64,000 bases of DNA from Schizophyllum amplum. Taxonomy: Eukaryota > Basidiomycota > Agaricomycetes > Agaricales > Schizophyllaceae. The position numbers and the translations under genes were made by a program. Location of the stretch: the NCBI GenBank assembly GCA_007026445.1, contig VDMD01000001.1:2914001-2978000 (forward strand), written 5' to 3'. Shown piece by piece: positions 33,868 through 44,300 of this stretch. A model generated the notes under the pieces. The model was not told the origin of the DNA and did not search any database. It worked only from the letters and a program-made list of their open reading frames with translations. Each line of letters opens with the position of its first letter. Position 1 is the first letter of the stretch.

Positions 33868-36022
33868 TCAAGTCCACAACTCCTCCGAGATGCCATGCCA
33901 AAAGTCGCACCGATTCTGTAAAGCACCGTCCACGTACTCCATCCCTATGCGCCCAGGATGTAGCAACATGCGAGTGTTAGGTGTGTTCTAAGGCACAGTT
34001 TAGTCCCCAAGTCACAACGAAAAGAACAGAGGATGGTCACTCACCGTCCATGGGCTAGCCCGTGCGGCTTGGGGTCTCCCATCTCTAGCGAACGACGTCC
34101 AGTACTCGCGCATCACCTCCCATATATTACTGTTGTCCGGCGGTGAGAAGAACGCGGTGAGCTCCGCGCCATGTGTCGAGCCTGTCGTGGGGTTATCATA
34201 GCTTGAAGTCGGGGTTATCATCCAGCTCTGAGGAGACAACTGCGGATACTCACTGATACTGGTACAGTTGACTGAGCCGCTGCCCCGCCAGCACGGCCGA
34301 GCATATATATCGGACCTCTCCGTACATCTGCTGTGCTTGACGGTCGATGGAGTAGCCGTAGCGGCCAAGCGGGTAGAGGTCGACCGCGTGGTTGAAGGAT
34401 GTTCGCGTAAATCCAGGATATTGTCCCTGCAGAAACGCATATGCGGTGTCTTCCGTCGCATTGGGCATAGACGTGTTCGCTGAGGGCACACTGATCCCCG
34501 AAGACCATCCCGAGCCTTCATCGGTGTTTGAGCTGAAATCAGTGTCAGCGAATATAAGAACAATCAGGTCAAAGGACCCTGGTACCCGAAGAGGAGGGGG
34601 ACATGAGCAATCGCGTTGGCCTCCAAAGCGGGGACAATGGTGGAAGTGAGGTAGTCCCCATCGATGCACGGTTGCAAAGGGTAGAGCATGGTCGGATGAC
34701 GGGCAAGTGTCCGCGAGGTCGCCGAGGTGAGGTCGGAGGCGTCGACGCCGCGAAGGCAGTTCACAACATCTTGCACATCGTCACAACCTCTGCGGGACCT
34801 GTCAGCATATCTCGCACTTGTATGTCAATCTACTCACGCTTCCTCGGCTAACTCAGCAAGAAGGGTTTCTGCAAAAGTCCCAGTGCACTCGGGTTGAATG
34901 CCGATGGGTGGGCTATCTGCTATGGCGCGCGCAAACAAACCCTCGTTATTGCCGCCGTTGGCCAGTAGCTGTCGAGCAGAGGCGAATCAGCAAATGACCA
35001 CCTCCACTAGAGGTGGACTTACGTGGAACATGACCGCGGACGCGCCCGCAGACTGTCCCCACATGGTCACAAGACTAAAATACGTTCAGCGTCCTGACAT
35101 CGCGAGCGTTGACGAGGCTGCTGACCTCGGATCTCCTCCGAACTCTGATATGTATTTCTGGACCCATTGAAAGGCGGCCCTCTGGTCAAGGAGACCGACG
35201 TTGAAATTACCGTCGTTACCGATAGCCTTTCCTCCTGTGAACTCCGATTAGCATGTTGAAGTCGGTAACGACAGAAGGATTTCTGACCTAAATATCCGTA
35301 GGATCCTAGTCGGTACTGAATGGTTACAAAGATGAGAGGCTCGGAGGAGCTCGACAGGAGGTAATCTGGAGGATCGCTGTCCGGATCCCCCACCTGGAAT
35401 CCACCGCCTGGGGAGATTATCAACGCATGCCGCCTGCCTGCCTAGAAGGATGCTGACCGTGGATGAAGACCAACACCGGCAGAGAGTCATCGGCGGCCGT
35501 GCTCACGGGAACATACACCTACAGATGCGTTCAGCGGGTGCGGTCGATGCGATGGACGAGATAAGACGTACGTTCAAGAATAGGCAATCCTCGGAATAGC
35601 CACTCACGGCAGCAGAAGAGTACTTGAACACGACTTCCTCCTCCTCCGCGCCGTCTGCCGTCGACCGGATGCATGCGGCAGGGAACTACTGGACAGTGAG
35701 TGGACTCTGAGTGCGTACGTACACCTCCGATACGTACGGAGCTTGCGTCGACCTCACCCAGATTGCTGGAAGGAGGCGAGACGGGGGCGCGCCATCGGAG
35801 ATCGCCAACGGGCGCGTCTGCATATCTGACGCCACGGAAATTAATGATACCAGCATCGTCGTCTTGCTCGCCAATAAAAGTGCCGTCTGAGGAGATGAGC
35901 TCAAGTATGTTCGAAGACGGCACAAATAAATACGTACAGTCCAACACGGCGGTGTTTCCGGAGAGTTGTGCAGCAGCTGAGGCAGCAAGAGCTGCTACAC
36001 CCACGATTTGGGGCACCAACAT
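33868..36022 (-). CDS. secreted type-B carboxylesterase/lipase
   Basis: Serine esterase of the alpha/beta-hydrolase fold. Exons (minus): 36022-35938, 35886-35738, 35685-35572, 35518-35458, 35407-35288, 35234-35126, 35074-35023, 34968-34838, 34789-34586, 34532-34254, 34201-34045, 33987-33868; 526 residues. A signal peptide (LAASAAAQL) is followed by [28 protein letters not shown], the oxyanion loop FIHGGGF and the nucleophile elbow [16 protein letters not shown]. The acid region is around GSNTDEGSG, the catalytic His is in TGSTHGAEL, and the end is [14 protein letters not shown]. The last exon is outside the long C-terminal frame and was found by its family-typical CDFW ending. The substrate is not predictable. 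Confidence 0.92.
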
Positions 36023-37697
36023 TGTGAGCTGAGAGGATCATTCCCTCACGGCTTGCTTTTATAGGTCGCCCATAATCCGGGGCACCAGGGGCATCGCTGT
36101 CGTCCCCAACGTCCCCCACACTCGTGTAGTGACATGAGGCGCGGCGGGTCGCTAAGAGCAGTGGCAAGCGGGTGGCAAGTCTGGCGCTCAAAACTGACCC
36201 CCGGACGGGGTCGCGCTGTTCACGCGACGTCCTCACCATATGCACGCCGGTTTTCATGTTCCTTACCTGAACAAATTTAGACATCTGAGGCTGCGCTCTC
36301 CTCATCAGGACAATGCTAGTGTTCTGGGGAAGCGGGGGAACGTGGCTGGAAAGGATACCGAGGACTGAAGCGGGGACCGTGGCACGGTGGTGGTCGATTC
36401 CAACGGACAAGTCTCTATTTGGCTAACCCGGGCCCGGGCCGTTGGGCCCCCAGCGCACGTGGTGCGACGGGATTTGCACAACCTTGCCACCTTCCCTGGA
36501 GCGCTCCCTTCATGCAGGGTCAGCAAGTTCAGCTGGCAGCTGCGTCTCGTCTGGGCTTCTTCTGTCGCGTCTTTTACCGTACAGGCACTCCGATGACTGA
36601 AGAGACCAGTATTGCGGCGAACTCCTGACTTCTGAACCTCAGCCTGTCAAGGCATGATGCGCTGGATTCTCACCCAGTCCTTATTGTGGCTTTCTGGTGG
36701 GAAGTACAGACGACATAGTGCCGTACTGACTCAGGAAATCATCCTCGTGAATTAATGACATCCTCATGGAAGCGGACCTCCACCGGCTGGAATCCTTCGA
36801 ACACTCGCGTAACGGTACAGGCCCGGGCGGCATGCGAAGGTCCCAAGGATAACGTTGTCTGTCTGGACTAGCCCCAAAGACCTGCCTCTGGCAGGGGGTT
36901 CCCGTGGCGGCGAGGAGGGATGGCGCGCCGCGACCTTCGGCCGCGGCGCGGGGGTCCCCAAGTTCCCACGTTTTGCTGACTAATCAAAGCGTGGGAAACA
37001 TCCTAATGTTTTATATTATAGATCTATCCCTGTGGAGGTCAGAGCAGCACTCGTTGACTCGAGTTGAGTTTCATCTGTGTGAGTTAGGGGGTTCTCACTT
37101 TTTATCACGGTGACGGACCTTGCGATCCTAGTACTTAGCAGATACTGATAGCACAGTATCAGTTGACAATCCAAAGAGATGCGGACGCGCGGCACGGACG
37201 ACTGGGTCGGGTTTTGTCAACAGTCATCCTGCGTCTGGCATGCCGGTGTTTATTCGATCGTTAGAGGTAGGATAGGTTCAATCGAGCGAGCACAGTGACT
37301 CGGTAAACATATATATCGTCCAAGAGATGTGTGAAGAGGCTCAGCGCGAGGTTTGAGGCCTGTTTCTCTCCGTGATTTGGCTGCGATGCGATACCGACCA
37401 GAAGGAGCATACTTATGTCGAGTGGCGAATACTGAAAAAGCGTAGCGAGCTCTCTACTGTCGGTATGGAACGGCTGGCAATGGCGTGTGTTGATGCTTAT
37501 TGTTGTCCGACTTGGGACCTACAACCCCGTTTGGAAAGCCTTTGTCTTGTGGCCGCATCGGGCGGCGGGCTTCGGGCTTCGGCGCACTGGAATTCGGACC
37601 GGGTCGACTGCACTCTGCACGTTCACCTTGTTACATTCGTTCATTCGTTCTTCTAAACGCACCCTCGGCGCCTTCCCCTCTTATAACGGGACTACTT
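36023..37697. other. intergenic gap of about 1.7 kb
   Basis: Divergent promoter space between the esterase (-) and ERCC1 (+). No gene seen. It contains a TATA box for the esterase, a perfect palindrome cccgggcccggg (36427-36438) and two adjacent stem-loops (36924-36997). Confidence 0.55.
36057..36063 (-). promoter_or_regulatory. TATA box of the carboxylesterase gene
   Basis: On the minus strand TATAAAA lies 35-41 bp upstream of the ATG, which would leave a leader of only about 5-10 nt. Either the leader is unusually short or transcription starts elsewhere. Confidence 0.4.
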
Positions 37698-39052
37698 ATG
37701 CCGCCGGCTCTCAATCCTGCCACGGGACAGCCGTCCAAACCCCCCGTCGTTGTACCAAGCGGTGGCGGCAACAATATCATCATCCGGCCAGTCCAGGTAA
37801 TCTTTCTTGTCAATGCATCCTGTATTCCCTAAAGCTCACTCGACGTCGCGCAATATTTAGCGCGGCAATCCTCTCGTTGACGCTATCAAGAACGTTGGGA
37901 AGGAGTTTGGGGACATCGTCGCGGATTTCCAGGTTGGGAGGACAACAGGCGTGCTGTTCTTGAGGTGCGCGATTAGGTCCTCCACATACCACCCTTGCTG
38001 ACCAGAGGTGCAGTCTCAAGTACCACCGTCTGCACCCAGAATACATCCATACGCGCATCGAGAAGCTAGGGCACAGCTACACCCTACGCATCCTGCTCAT
38101 GTTGTGCGATATTGTGCGTAGCAAGCAAATGATGTTCTTGCATATCCTCATACGATGCCTCGCAGGAGGAACATCGCGACCCAATCCGCGAACTGACGAA
38201 GGCGCGTTGGAACCCCATGAACGCCTTTGCGTGCCTCCCGTCCTTACGAGCAACTCGACTAGACATGCCTCATCAACAACATCACTGTCATTGTCGCATT
38301 CTCGTAAGCTCGATGGTCCTCTCTCTCCCTCTTCTTCCTCCTTCTTCTGTATACCGCGCTCTACTGATGTTCAACAGCGTCGAAGAAGCCGGCCACTACC
38401 TCTCCACCTTCAAGCAATTCGAGCACCGGCCCCCAGACCTCATCAAAGAGCGCATTGACAAGGACTACAATGCCGTCCTTCGATCGGCGCTTACCAGCAT
38501 CAGCCGCGTGAATAAGACCGACGTTGAGACCCTGCGGTCATCATTCGGGGTTCGTGCTTTCTCCCATTCACCATGAACTGTGCTAATGGGTTGGGCTGCC
38601 CATCCCTCACACGCTCATCACTTGCAATTTTCTTTGCCCTGCAGAGCTTTGCCGACATCTCGCGCGCCACCTCCGATCAGTTGTCTAACCTGCCCGGCTT
38701 CGGCCAGGTCAAGGTCAAGAACGTCAAGAACGCGTTCGAGAAGCCCATTCGTAACAAAGCAACGACTGCCCTCGCTTTCACCGCATCCCAGCCGCCCACG
38801 ACGCAGATCACGCAAACAAGACCAGGTACTCAATCCACTACAACAAACGCGGGACCGTCGTCCTCTCTCGCTAGCACTGTCCCCGCATCTAGTGTCCCCG
38901 CAACACCATCCGCACCCCGCCCAACGGTGCGCAGATCCCCTAGTCCAGAATGGGACATCGAGAAGGAGGTTTCGCCTGGCCCATCGTCATCCAACAAACG
39001 CCCACCGAGGTCGCCGTCCCCGGTGTGGGACATCGAGCTTGACCTCAATTGA
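37698..39052 (+). CDS. RAD10: DNA excision repair protein ERCC1/Rad10
   Basis: Non-catalytic partner of the XPF/Rad1 nuclease, needed for nucleotide excision and crosslink repair. Exons: 37698-37796, 37861-37964, 38008-38113, 38166-38201, 38263-38303, 38378-38549, 38645-39052; 321 residues. The central domain reads NPLVDAIKNVGKEFGDIVAD, SLKYHRLHPEYIHTRI, ILLMLCDI, INNITVIVAFS and EEAGHYLSTFKQFEHRPPD. The tandem helix-hairpin-helix region follows, with NLPGFGQVKVKNVKNAF. The N-terminal DNA-facing tail is short. The C terminus extends about 110 residues past the hairpins and carries two copies of an RSPSPxWDIE motif. Intron 4 (38202-38262) needs a GC donor. The gene converges on the large nuclear-protein gene. 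Confidence 0.93.
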
Positions 39053-39396
39053 TTTTCTTTGTACTTCGCTCTACGCCAGCGGTTTCGCTGGTACTTAGTT
39101 GTGCAACAAATAGAAATGAATACGCCACAGGCGGGCCAAGAAAGTACGAACTATGTAGCTGTGTACGAGGGTGTGTACGTATAGTATGAATAGGTAAAAT
39201 GGGACAGACGGCATTTCTAACAGCCTGATAACATGAATGGAAACGCGATAGAAAAGGGGGAATAGAGAACGAGAATTAGTTCGTGAGACCGTATACTTAC
39301 TGCTACTTCGCTGCTTCCCAGTACCCAATCGTACAGTGCTGAGTCTCCCGCGGTACTGAACCTACCGCGGTGATGCGTCTACCGGCGGCGATACGT
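39053..39396. other. convergent 3' intergenic
   Basis: 344 bp between two converging stop codons; no gene seen. Confidence 0.6.
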
Positions 39397-42300
39397 TTAC
39401 CGCGCAGTCGACGTGTATGCGCCTCCGTGCATGACCATCTTCGCCTTCGGCTTGGATCCCTGCTTCATAAGCAGATTCCTCACATCCGAGTTCTCCGCCA
39501 CATGCGAGCGGATGACCGCCTCGCGCTGATAGTACACGCGCGACATAAGCTGCTTCAGCGCCAGCTTCGCCCGTGTCCGGTCCAGGTGCGCCGCCCGAGT
39601 GTCCGCTGGAGACAAATCAGTCAATATACTTCATCAGCTCGCAATATAGTTCGACTCACGGATTGCCTCGTGAAGACGTTGTGCCGACTCCTGCACGAGC
39701 ATCAGGGGTGTATCGTCCTTGTTCTCTGCCTTCTGCTTCAGCCGCGGGCCATATGCCTGGAGCTCCTGCCGCGCGAAGGCGCGCGCATCAAGCAAAACGA
39801 CAGCAAGGAGCTGGACATGCCCGGCGAGGTCCTCGTAGTTCGTCTCCTTGGTCACCTCGAAACGCTGGCTCAGCTCTTCCGGCGTGCCCTCTGGGGGTGC
39901 AAGGATGCTTAAGACGGCCCATCCAGACGGCAGGCGTGTCTGTAAAGGCGAATTAGCGAAAACATACAAGAAATAACACAAGCGACATACGTTCTCCACC
40001 GACGTCTTGTTGGTCAAGAGCGCGAACGCGATGGTAGACGCAATACGACGAGCACGTTCCGAACCGGCAGCGAGGAGAGTCGCAAGGAGGCCCTTGTTAA
40101 CAGGCGTCAACGTCGAGGCGAAGGGAAGAAGCCTGTTGCAAATCGCAGTTTCCTGCAACAGTATTGATGAGCACGATCTAGGAGGAACAAAGTAAGAAAA
40201 CGAACCATGAGGGACTCCGTCTCCGCTGGGCCAAGCGCCGCAAGCAGGGCGTCGATGGCCAAGACTATGCGACCGTCCATATGGCTGGACGGCTCGCGAG
40301 CCATGCCCAGGACAGTGACCAGCATGAGCCAGTCAGCGACGTCGGCCTCCGAGACCAGGTGCGCCTTTGCCGACGCGATCAGCATGTCCAGTAGGATGGA
40401 CAGCGTCTCCGCGCGATCCTCAGCATCGGTTGCAACTGGCATGACCCCTTCCTTCGCCAGCCCCGCGGCTTCGAGCACGGCAGGGTCGGCATCGAGGCGG
40501 AGGACTGCTTCCAACGCGCTCCCAATGGGCAGTCCGACAGGTGCCTTGCATGACGGGGAAGCCCAGATGTCGAGGAGAGCGCGCAATGCAGGTGACGAGG
40601 TCCCAGACCGTATATCCAGAGCGAGGATACAAAGATATTCAACCACAGCCTTATGCTGTGACAAGTCGAGTGTCGAGAGGAGACCGGTGCCGAGGAGTAG
40701 GATAACAAGGGAAGCATTGCCATTCTTGATGGCTTCCTGCAGAGCCCTGATGATCGGCTGCCCCTGATGGTCTTGCACCGTGTCCCCGATAGCAGGCCAG
40801 ACGAAATCCGTATTCATCGCCTGCGCGTCCTGCCTCCACAACGGGATGCCAGCCATCTGCACGGCGTCGGTATTCGCGTGGTCCGACTGGACGATATTCT
40901 TGATCGCCTGCCCCGTCTTCTCGTCGAATACCTGCAACCGTTGCACCACATCCACCGCCTGCGTGACGCCTTCCAAATCGACAAGATCTTCGTCCCCCAG
41001 AGAGGCTGGACTGGACATGCGCCAATGAGTGCGCTTGGCAGCGACGTCGTGCGCCTTCAACTCGTCCCGCCAGTCGTCGTCCTCTCCGTCGTCGAGTTCG
41101 TCCATCATGGCCTGTCGGTTGGCTTCTCGCTCCGCCCGGAGTAGATCATCGTAGCCGCGGCTGTTCTTGTCGGCCTTTGCTTTCTCCTTCAGTAGGAAGT
41201 CGATGGGATTCGAAGCCTTGTTGCGCGACTTATGCTGAGAGGGTCCGGCTTCCGTTGTGACAAGCTGGGGGCACCGTGGGGGCTGCTTGCGAGTACGCTG
41301 CGGGCGAGCAGGTTCAGGAGAAGAGTTTTGCGGCGCATGTGCCCGCGTCGTCCGTTGCGGCCTACATTGTGGTCAATATTTTGCACAAGGTCGCGTAAGT
41401 GCCGCTCACTTGGGGATCGGGACCGCCTCCAACTTGTCCAGCTCATCATCGCTATCGTCCAAGGCAGCAGGAAGTTCCAACAAGCGATCAGAATCAGGAC
41501 TAGAGGGCGAGCGCCGCATCCGCAGACGGACGCGTTCAAGAATCTCGTCCGCGAGGGCGTTGACGTTCTCGTGGCTCTTGTAAGTGTCCGGCTCCGACGA
41601 TGGTGTAGTGACGCTGGTCAATGGGGACGACGATCGCTCAAATGTGCTGTTGGCGGGCCCATGATGAGGGGACGACGCGGAAGAGTCGACCGTGCTCATC
41701 GAGGAGTCGCCGTCGTGATCGACATGAGGCAGAACCACTGCGGCCGGCCATTGCAAGCGCCTGGACGAGGAATTGAGCTCGTCGGACTGGCTGCTAGGTA
41801 TCGCCATCTGGGCTGGCGTGCGAGGGAGTTCGGGATCTGAGAGACGCGGCTTCTTGTTCACCCGCACTTCCCCTTGTTCTGCGATATTTTCCTTTGCATT
41901 ATACGGCGCGGCGCGCGAGGCGGAAGGAGTGTTGGGATTGACTGGCTTTCGCGGCGACTTCTGTATGAAGACGACAGACTCGTTTCTTGAGTCGCTGTCA
42001 TCGTCTAGTTGCTTGCGTTTAAGATTCGTCGATCGGGGTTTGCTTCTAGGGGGTGGTGTTGAGGGGTGGGAGGGTGATTCTGGGACGCGATAAGTATATG
42101 CGTGGGCATGAAGGGTTACGGGTGCTGGACATACGAGTGCTAACTATTGTGTGGATACGCGCCGACCTGCGTGGCGTGGTCATATCGGACGCGTCCAAAA
42201 GGGAGCTTGAACGAGTCCTGCTTGCGGGTGAGGACGCAAGAGTAGGGGACCGGACGCTGCTACTGCCACACGCGTCCGATGCAGAGACAGCCTGGGAGCT

Positions 42301-42471
42301 GGCTTGTGGAACGTTGGTGGCGCTCCTGAGTCTCGGCGTCGCCTTTGCTATCGTTACCGGGCCCGCGGTCGCTGACGACGAGTTAGACGCGTCGCGGGGC
42401 GGTCTGGGTTGAAAGAAAGAGGTGATGGGCCTGCTGGACGCTGGCGCCGACTTTTTAGAACTTTTGGCCAT
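39397..42471 (-). CDS. large nuclear protein with ITSFF motif, identity uncertain (possible Nse6/SLF2 type)
   Basis: Exons (minus): 42471-42135, 42079-41410, 41361-40206, 40152-39991, 39939-39660, 39605-39397; 937 residues. Residues 1-330 are disordered, Ser/Pro-rich and basic, with RPITSFFQ at residues ~14-21, close to a PCNA-interacting box but lacking its glutamine. A charged helix NPIDFLLKEKAKADK with YDDLLRAEREANRQ follows. From about residue 430 the protein is predicted all-helical (for example IRALQEAIKNGNASLVILLL), like a helical-repeat domain. The C-terminal ~70 residues are again basic and helical. I do not recognise it surely. The charged LLKEK helix before a helical domain recalls the CANIN domain of SLF2/Nse6 proteins that bind Smc5-Smc6, but this is a weak hypothesis. 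A MluI box lies about 35 bp upstream of the start. Confidence 0.7.
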
Positions 42472-42505
42472 GACGGGCGCCTTTGTTTGTTGACGAGCGC
42501 GCCCA

Positions 42506-42511
42506 ACGCGT
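42506..42511. promoter_or_regulatory. MluI cell-cycle box (ACGCGT)
   Basis: ACGCGT, within the palindrome AACGCGTT, lies 35-40 bp upstream of the ATG at 42471. MBF-type factors bind this core to drive S-phase genes. It is a six-base match, so chance is possible. Confidence 0.35.
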
Positions 42512-42843
42512 TGAACAACTCGTGTTGAATGTGTGGGAAAGAGAGGCGGTTGTCACGTTCGCGTCGCAGCGTCACACATAGCCGGGTGCGATAAGATAAG
42601 ATCGGCCGGACCGGTCCCATTGTTGAAGATCGCAGCTTGCGAGGCTATCCGGTGCCTCTGCTCGCCAGGATCCTATTGCGTGTCCGCTCCCGTGCAAGTT
42701 TCCCTGTCAAAACAGCGGACGGGCCAGAAATTTACGCTGAGTAGCGAACCGGCTGCGCTGCCGTTCCGAAACCCGGAAAACAAATTGAAATAAGGTCATT
42801 GCCCGAAGCCCGCCCCAAACTTTTGTGCGACTTGTAATGTACT

Positions 42844-42849
42844 TATATA
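42844..42849 (+). promoter_or_regulatory. TATA-like box of the THEM6-like gene
   Basis: TATATA lies 50-55 bp upstream of the ATG at 42899. Confidence 0.4.
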
Positions 42850-42898
42850 GCGGAAGGGAGGCACACTATACACGTCTTCTCTGCTTGTCACTATCATC

Positions 42899-44300
42899 AT
42901 GAGCGACGCGCTCGACCGCCTTAGGCCATTGACGCCGTACCTGGCAAAGGCGTTGTCCTTTGCGCCCTCTGTCTGCAAGTATATCGCTGTGGCGCTTGTC
43001 GTCCTGAACATCGGCTCCTTTCCCCTCTTCTGGCATGGTATGTCCCCCCGTCCACTATTCTATCCGTCTTGCTCACCATATTACAGCCCGCGTATTCCGC
43101 TCCGTGATCTTGCTCAGAATACAATGGCGCTTCTTCCTTATACGCAACATGTTCAAATCGCGCAAGCGGCGCGACGAGCTCGAAGCCCAGTGGTTGGATA
43201 ACCTCACGCCTATCGGTGAAGACCCATTCGCGATGTGTGTGCCCTACGACACGCGTGCAAGTACGTGTACCATGCGAATAGTCCTCGGCCTTTTTACTCA
43301 CGGGGCGCTTAGGGATTGACGACAGCGACTTCAACCTGCACTTAAGCAACTCCAGCTATGCCAAGGTGCTTTCAGGGTCATCTATACCTTACATCACCCA
43401 GTCTCAATCATCACTCAGACGCTAGATAGTGCGCGCTTCAAGGCCGCCATGGAGGCTTGGCCTAACTTCTTCGTTGCAGGCGGATGGATGCCTCTGGCAG
43501 GTGCGTATTCATACAACTCGCTCTAGATGCATGCTCAAATCCTGCTACAGCCACGCACTACCACTTCATCCGCGAGATCCCAATGCTCTCTCACTACCAA
43601 GTGCGCATCCGCATTGGCGCCTGGGATCAGAAATGGGTACGAATCACGCTGAACGTATACGACACGGTCCGCTCACCTTGAGCAGATGTATTGCGTCTGC
43701 CGCTTTGTCACGATTCCCAAGAAGGGTGCCAAGAAGCGCGTCGAGAAGCCGCCCTCCCCCGCGCCCGAGACCGACCCCAACCCCGCCAATATATCCATGC
43801 ACATCATCAGCACCCCCGCCGACGACTTCGCCTCCTCCGCCCCCACGCCGAACCCAAACACCACCAGCCCGCCCGAGTCCACGGAGAAGATGCTCAAGGC
43901 GGTCACCGCCGGCCTCTCCTTCGAGGAGGAGGACGGCGCGATAGTGCACACCGTCAGCGTCTCGCAGATGTGCTACAAGATCGGCCGCATCACCGTGCCC
44001 CCTGCGCTCGTCTTCGCAACGAACGGGTTCTCGCAGCCCGCCCCGGAGGGCGCTGCGCCTTACTCGCGCACGAACCCGCCGCCGCATTGGGCGACAGTGC
44101 AAGACCTTGGGGCGAAGCCCAAGGGCGGCAGCGTGCGCAAGATGCGCGATTTCTTGAAGGGTGGGTGGAAGGGCGTGCCGGAGTCCGAGCGTTGGTGGGA
44201 GCAGGCGCTCGGCGGGCCGGTTGAGGAGAGGCGGAAGGCGGCGCTGCCTGCCTTCCAGAAGATCGTCGGGGGCATGGACGCTGTGCGTGGTCTACACTAG
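42899..44300 (+). CDS. THEM6-like hotdog-fold protein (putative thioesterase)
   Basis: Exons: 42899-43037, 43087-43260, 43313-43365, 43419-43500, 43551-43636, 43686-44300; 382 residues. An N-terminal membrane span (YIAVALVVLNIGSFPLFWH) leads to a basic stretch, then the hotdog core DSDFNLHLSNSSYAKTLDSA, HYHFIREIPMLSHYQVRIRI and WDQKWMYCVCRFV. In this family the Asp/Asn-His region is where acyl-CoA thioesterases act, but activity is unproved for most members. A Pro/Ser/Thr-rich insert of about 70 residues splits the last core strand from IVHTVSVSQMCYKIGR. A 95-residue tail follows. Probably an ER or mitochondrial membrane-anchored protein. Confidence 0.8.

Larger units (their letters stand above)
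42472..42898. other. divergent promoter region
   Basis: 427 bp between the starts of the large nuclear-protein gene and the THEM6-like gene. It contains the palindrome AACGCGTT (42505-42512) and a TATATA stretch at 42844-42849. Confidence 0.6.

Noticed and set aside
36427..36438. 12-bp palindrome cccgggcccggg
   Set aside because: Simple GC-rich palindrome in a non-coding gap; likely chance, no partner feature.
37270..37290. tRNA B-box-like GGTTCAATC
   Set aside because: No acceptor stem or A box could be paired.
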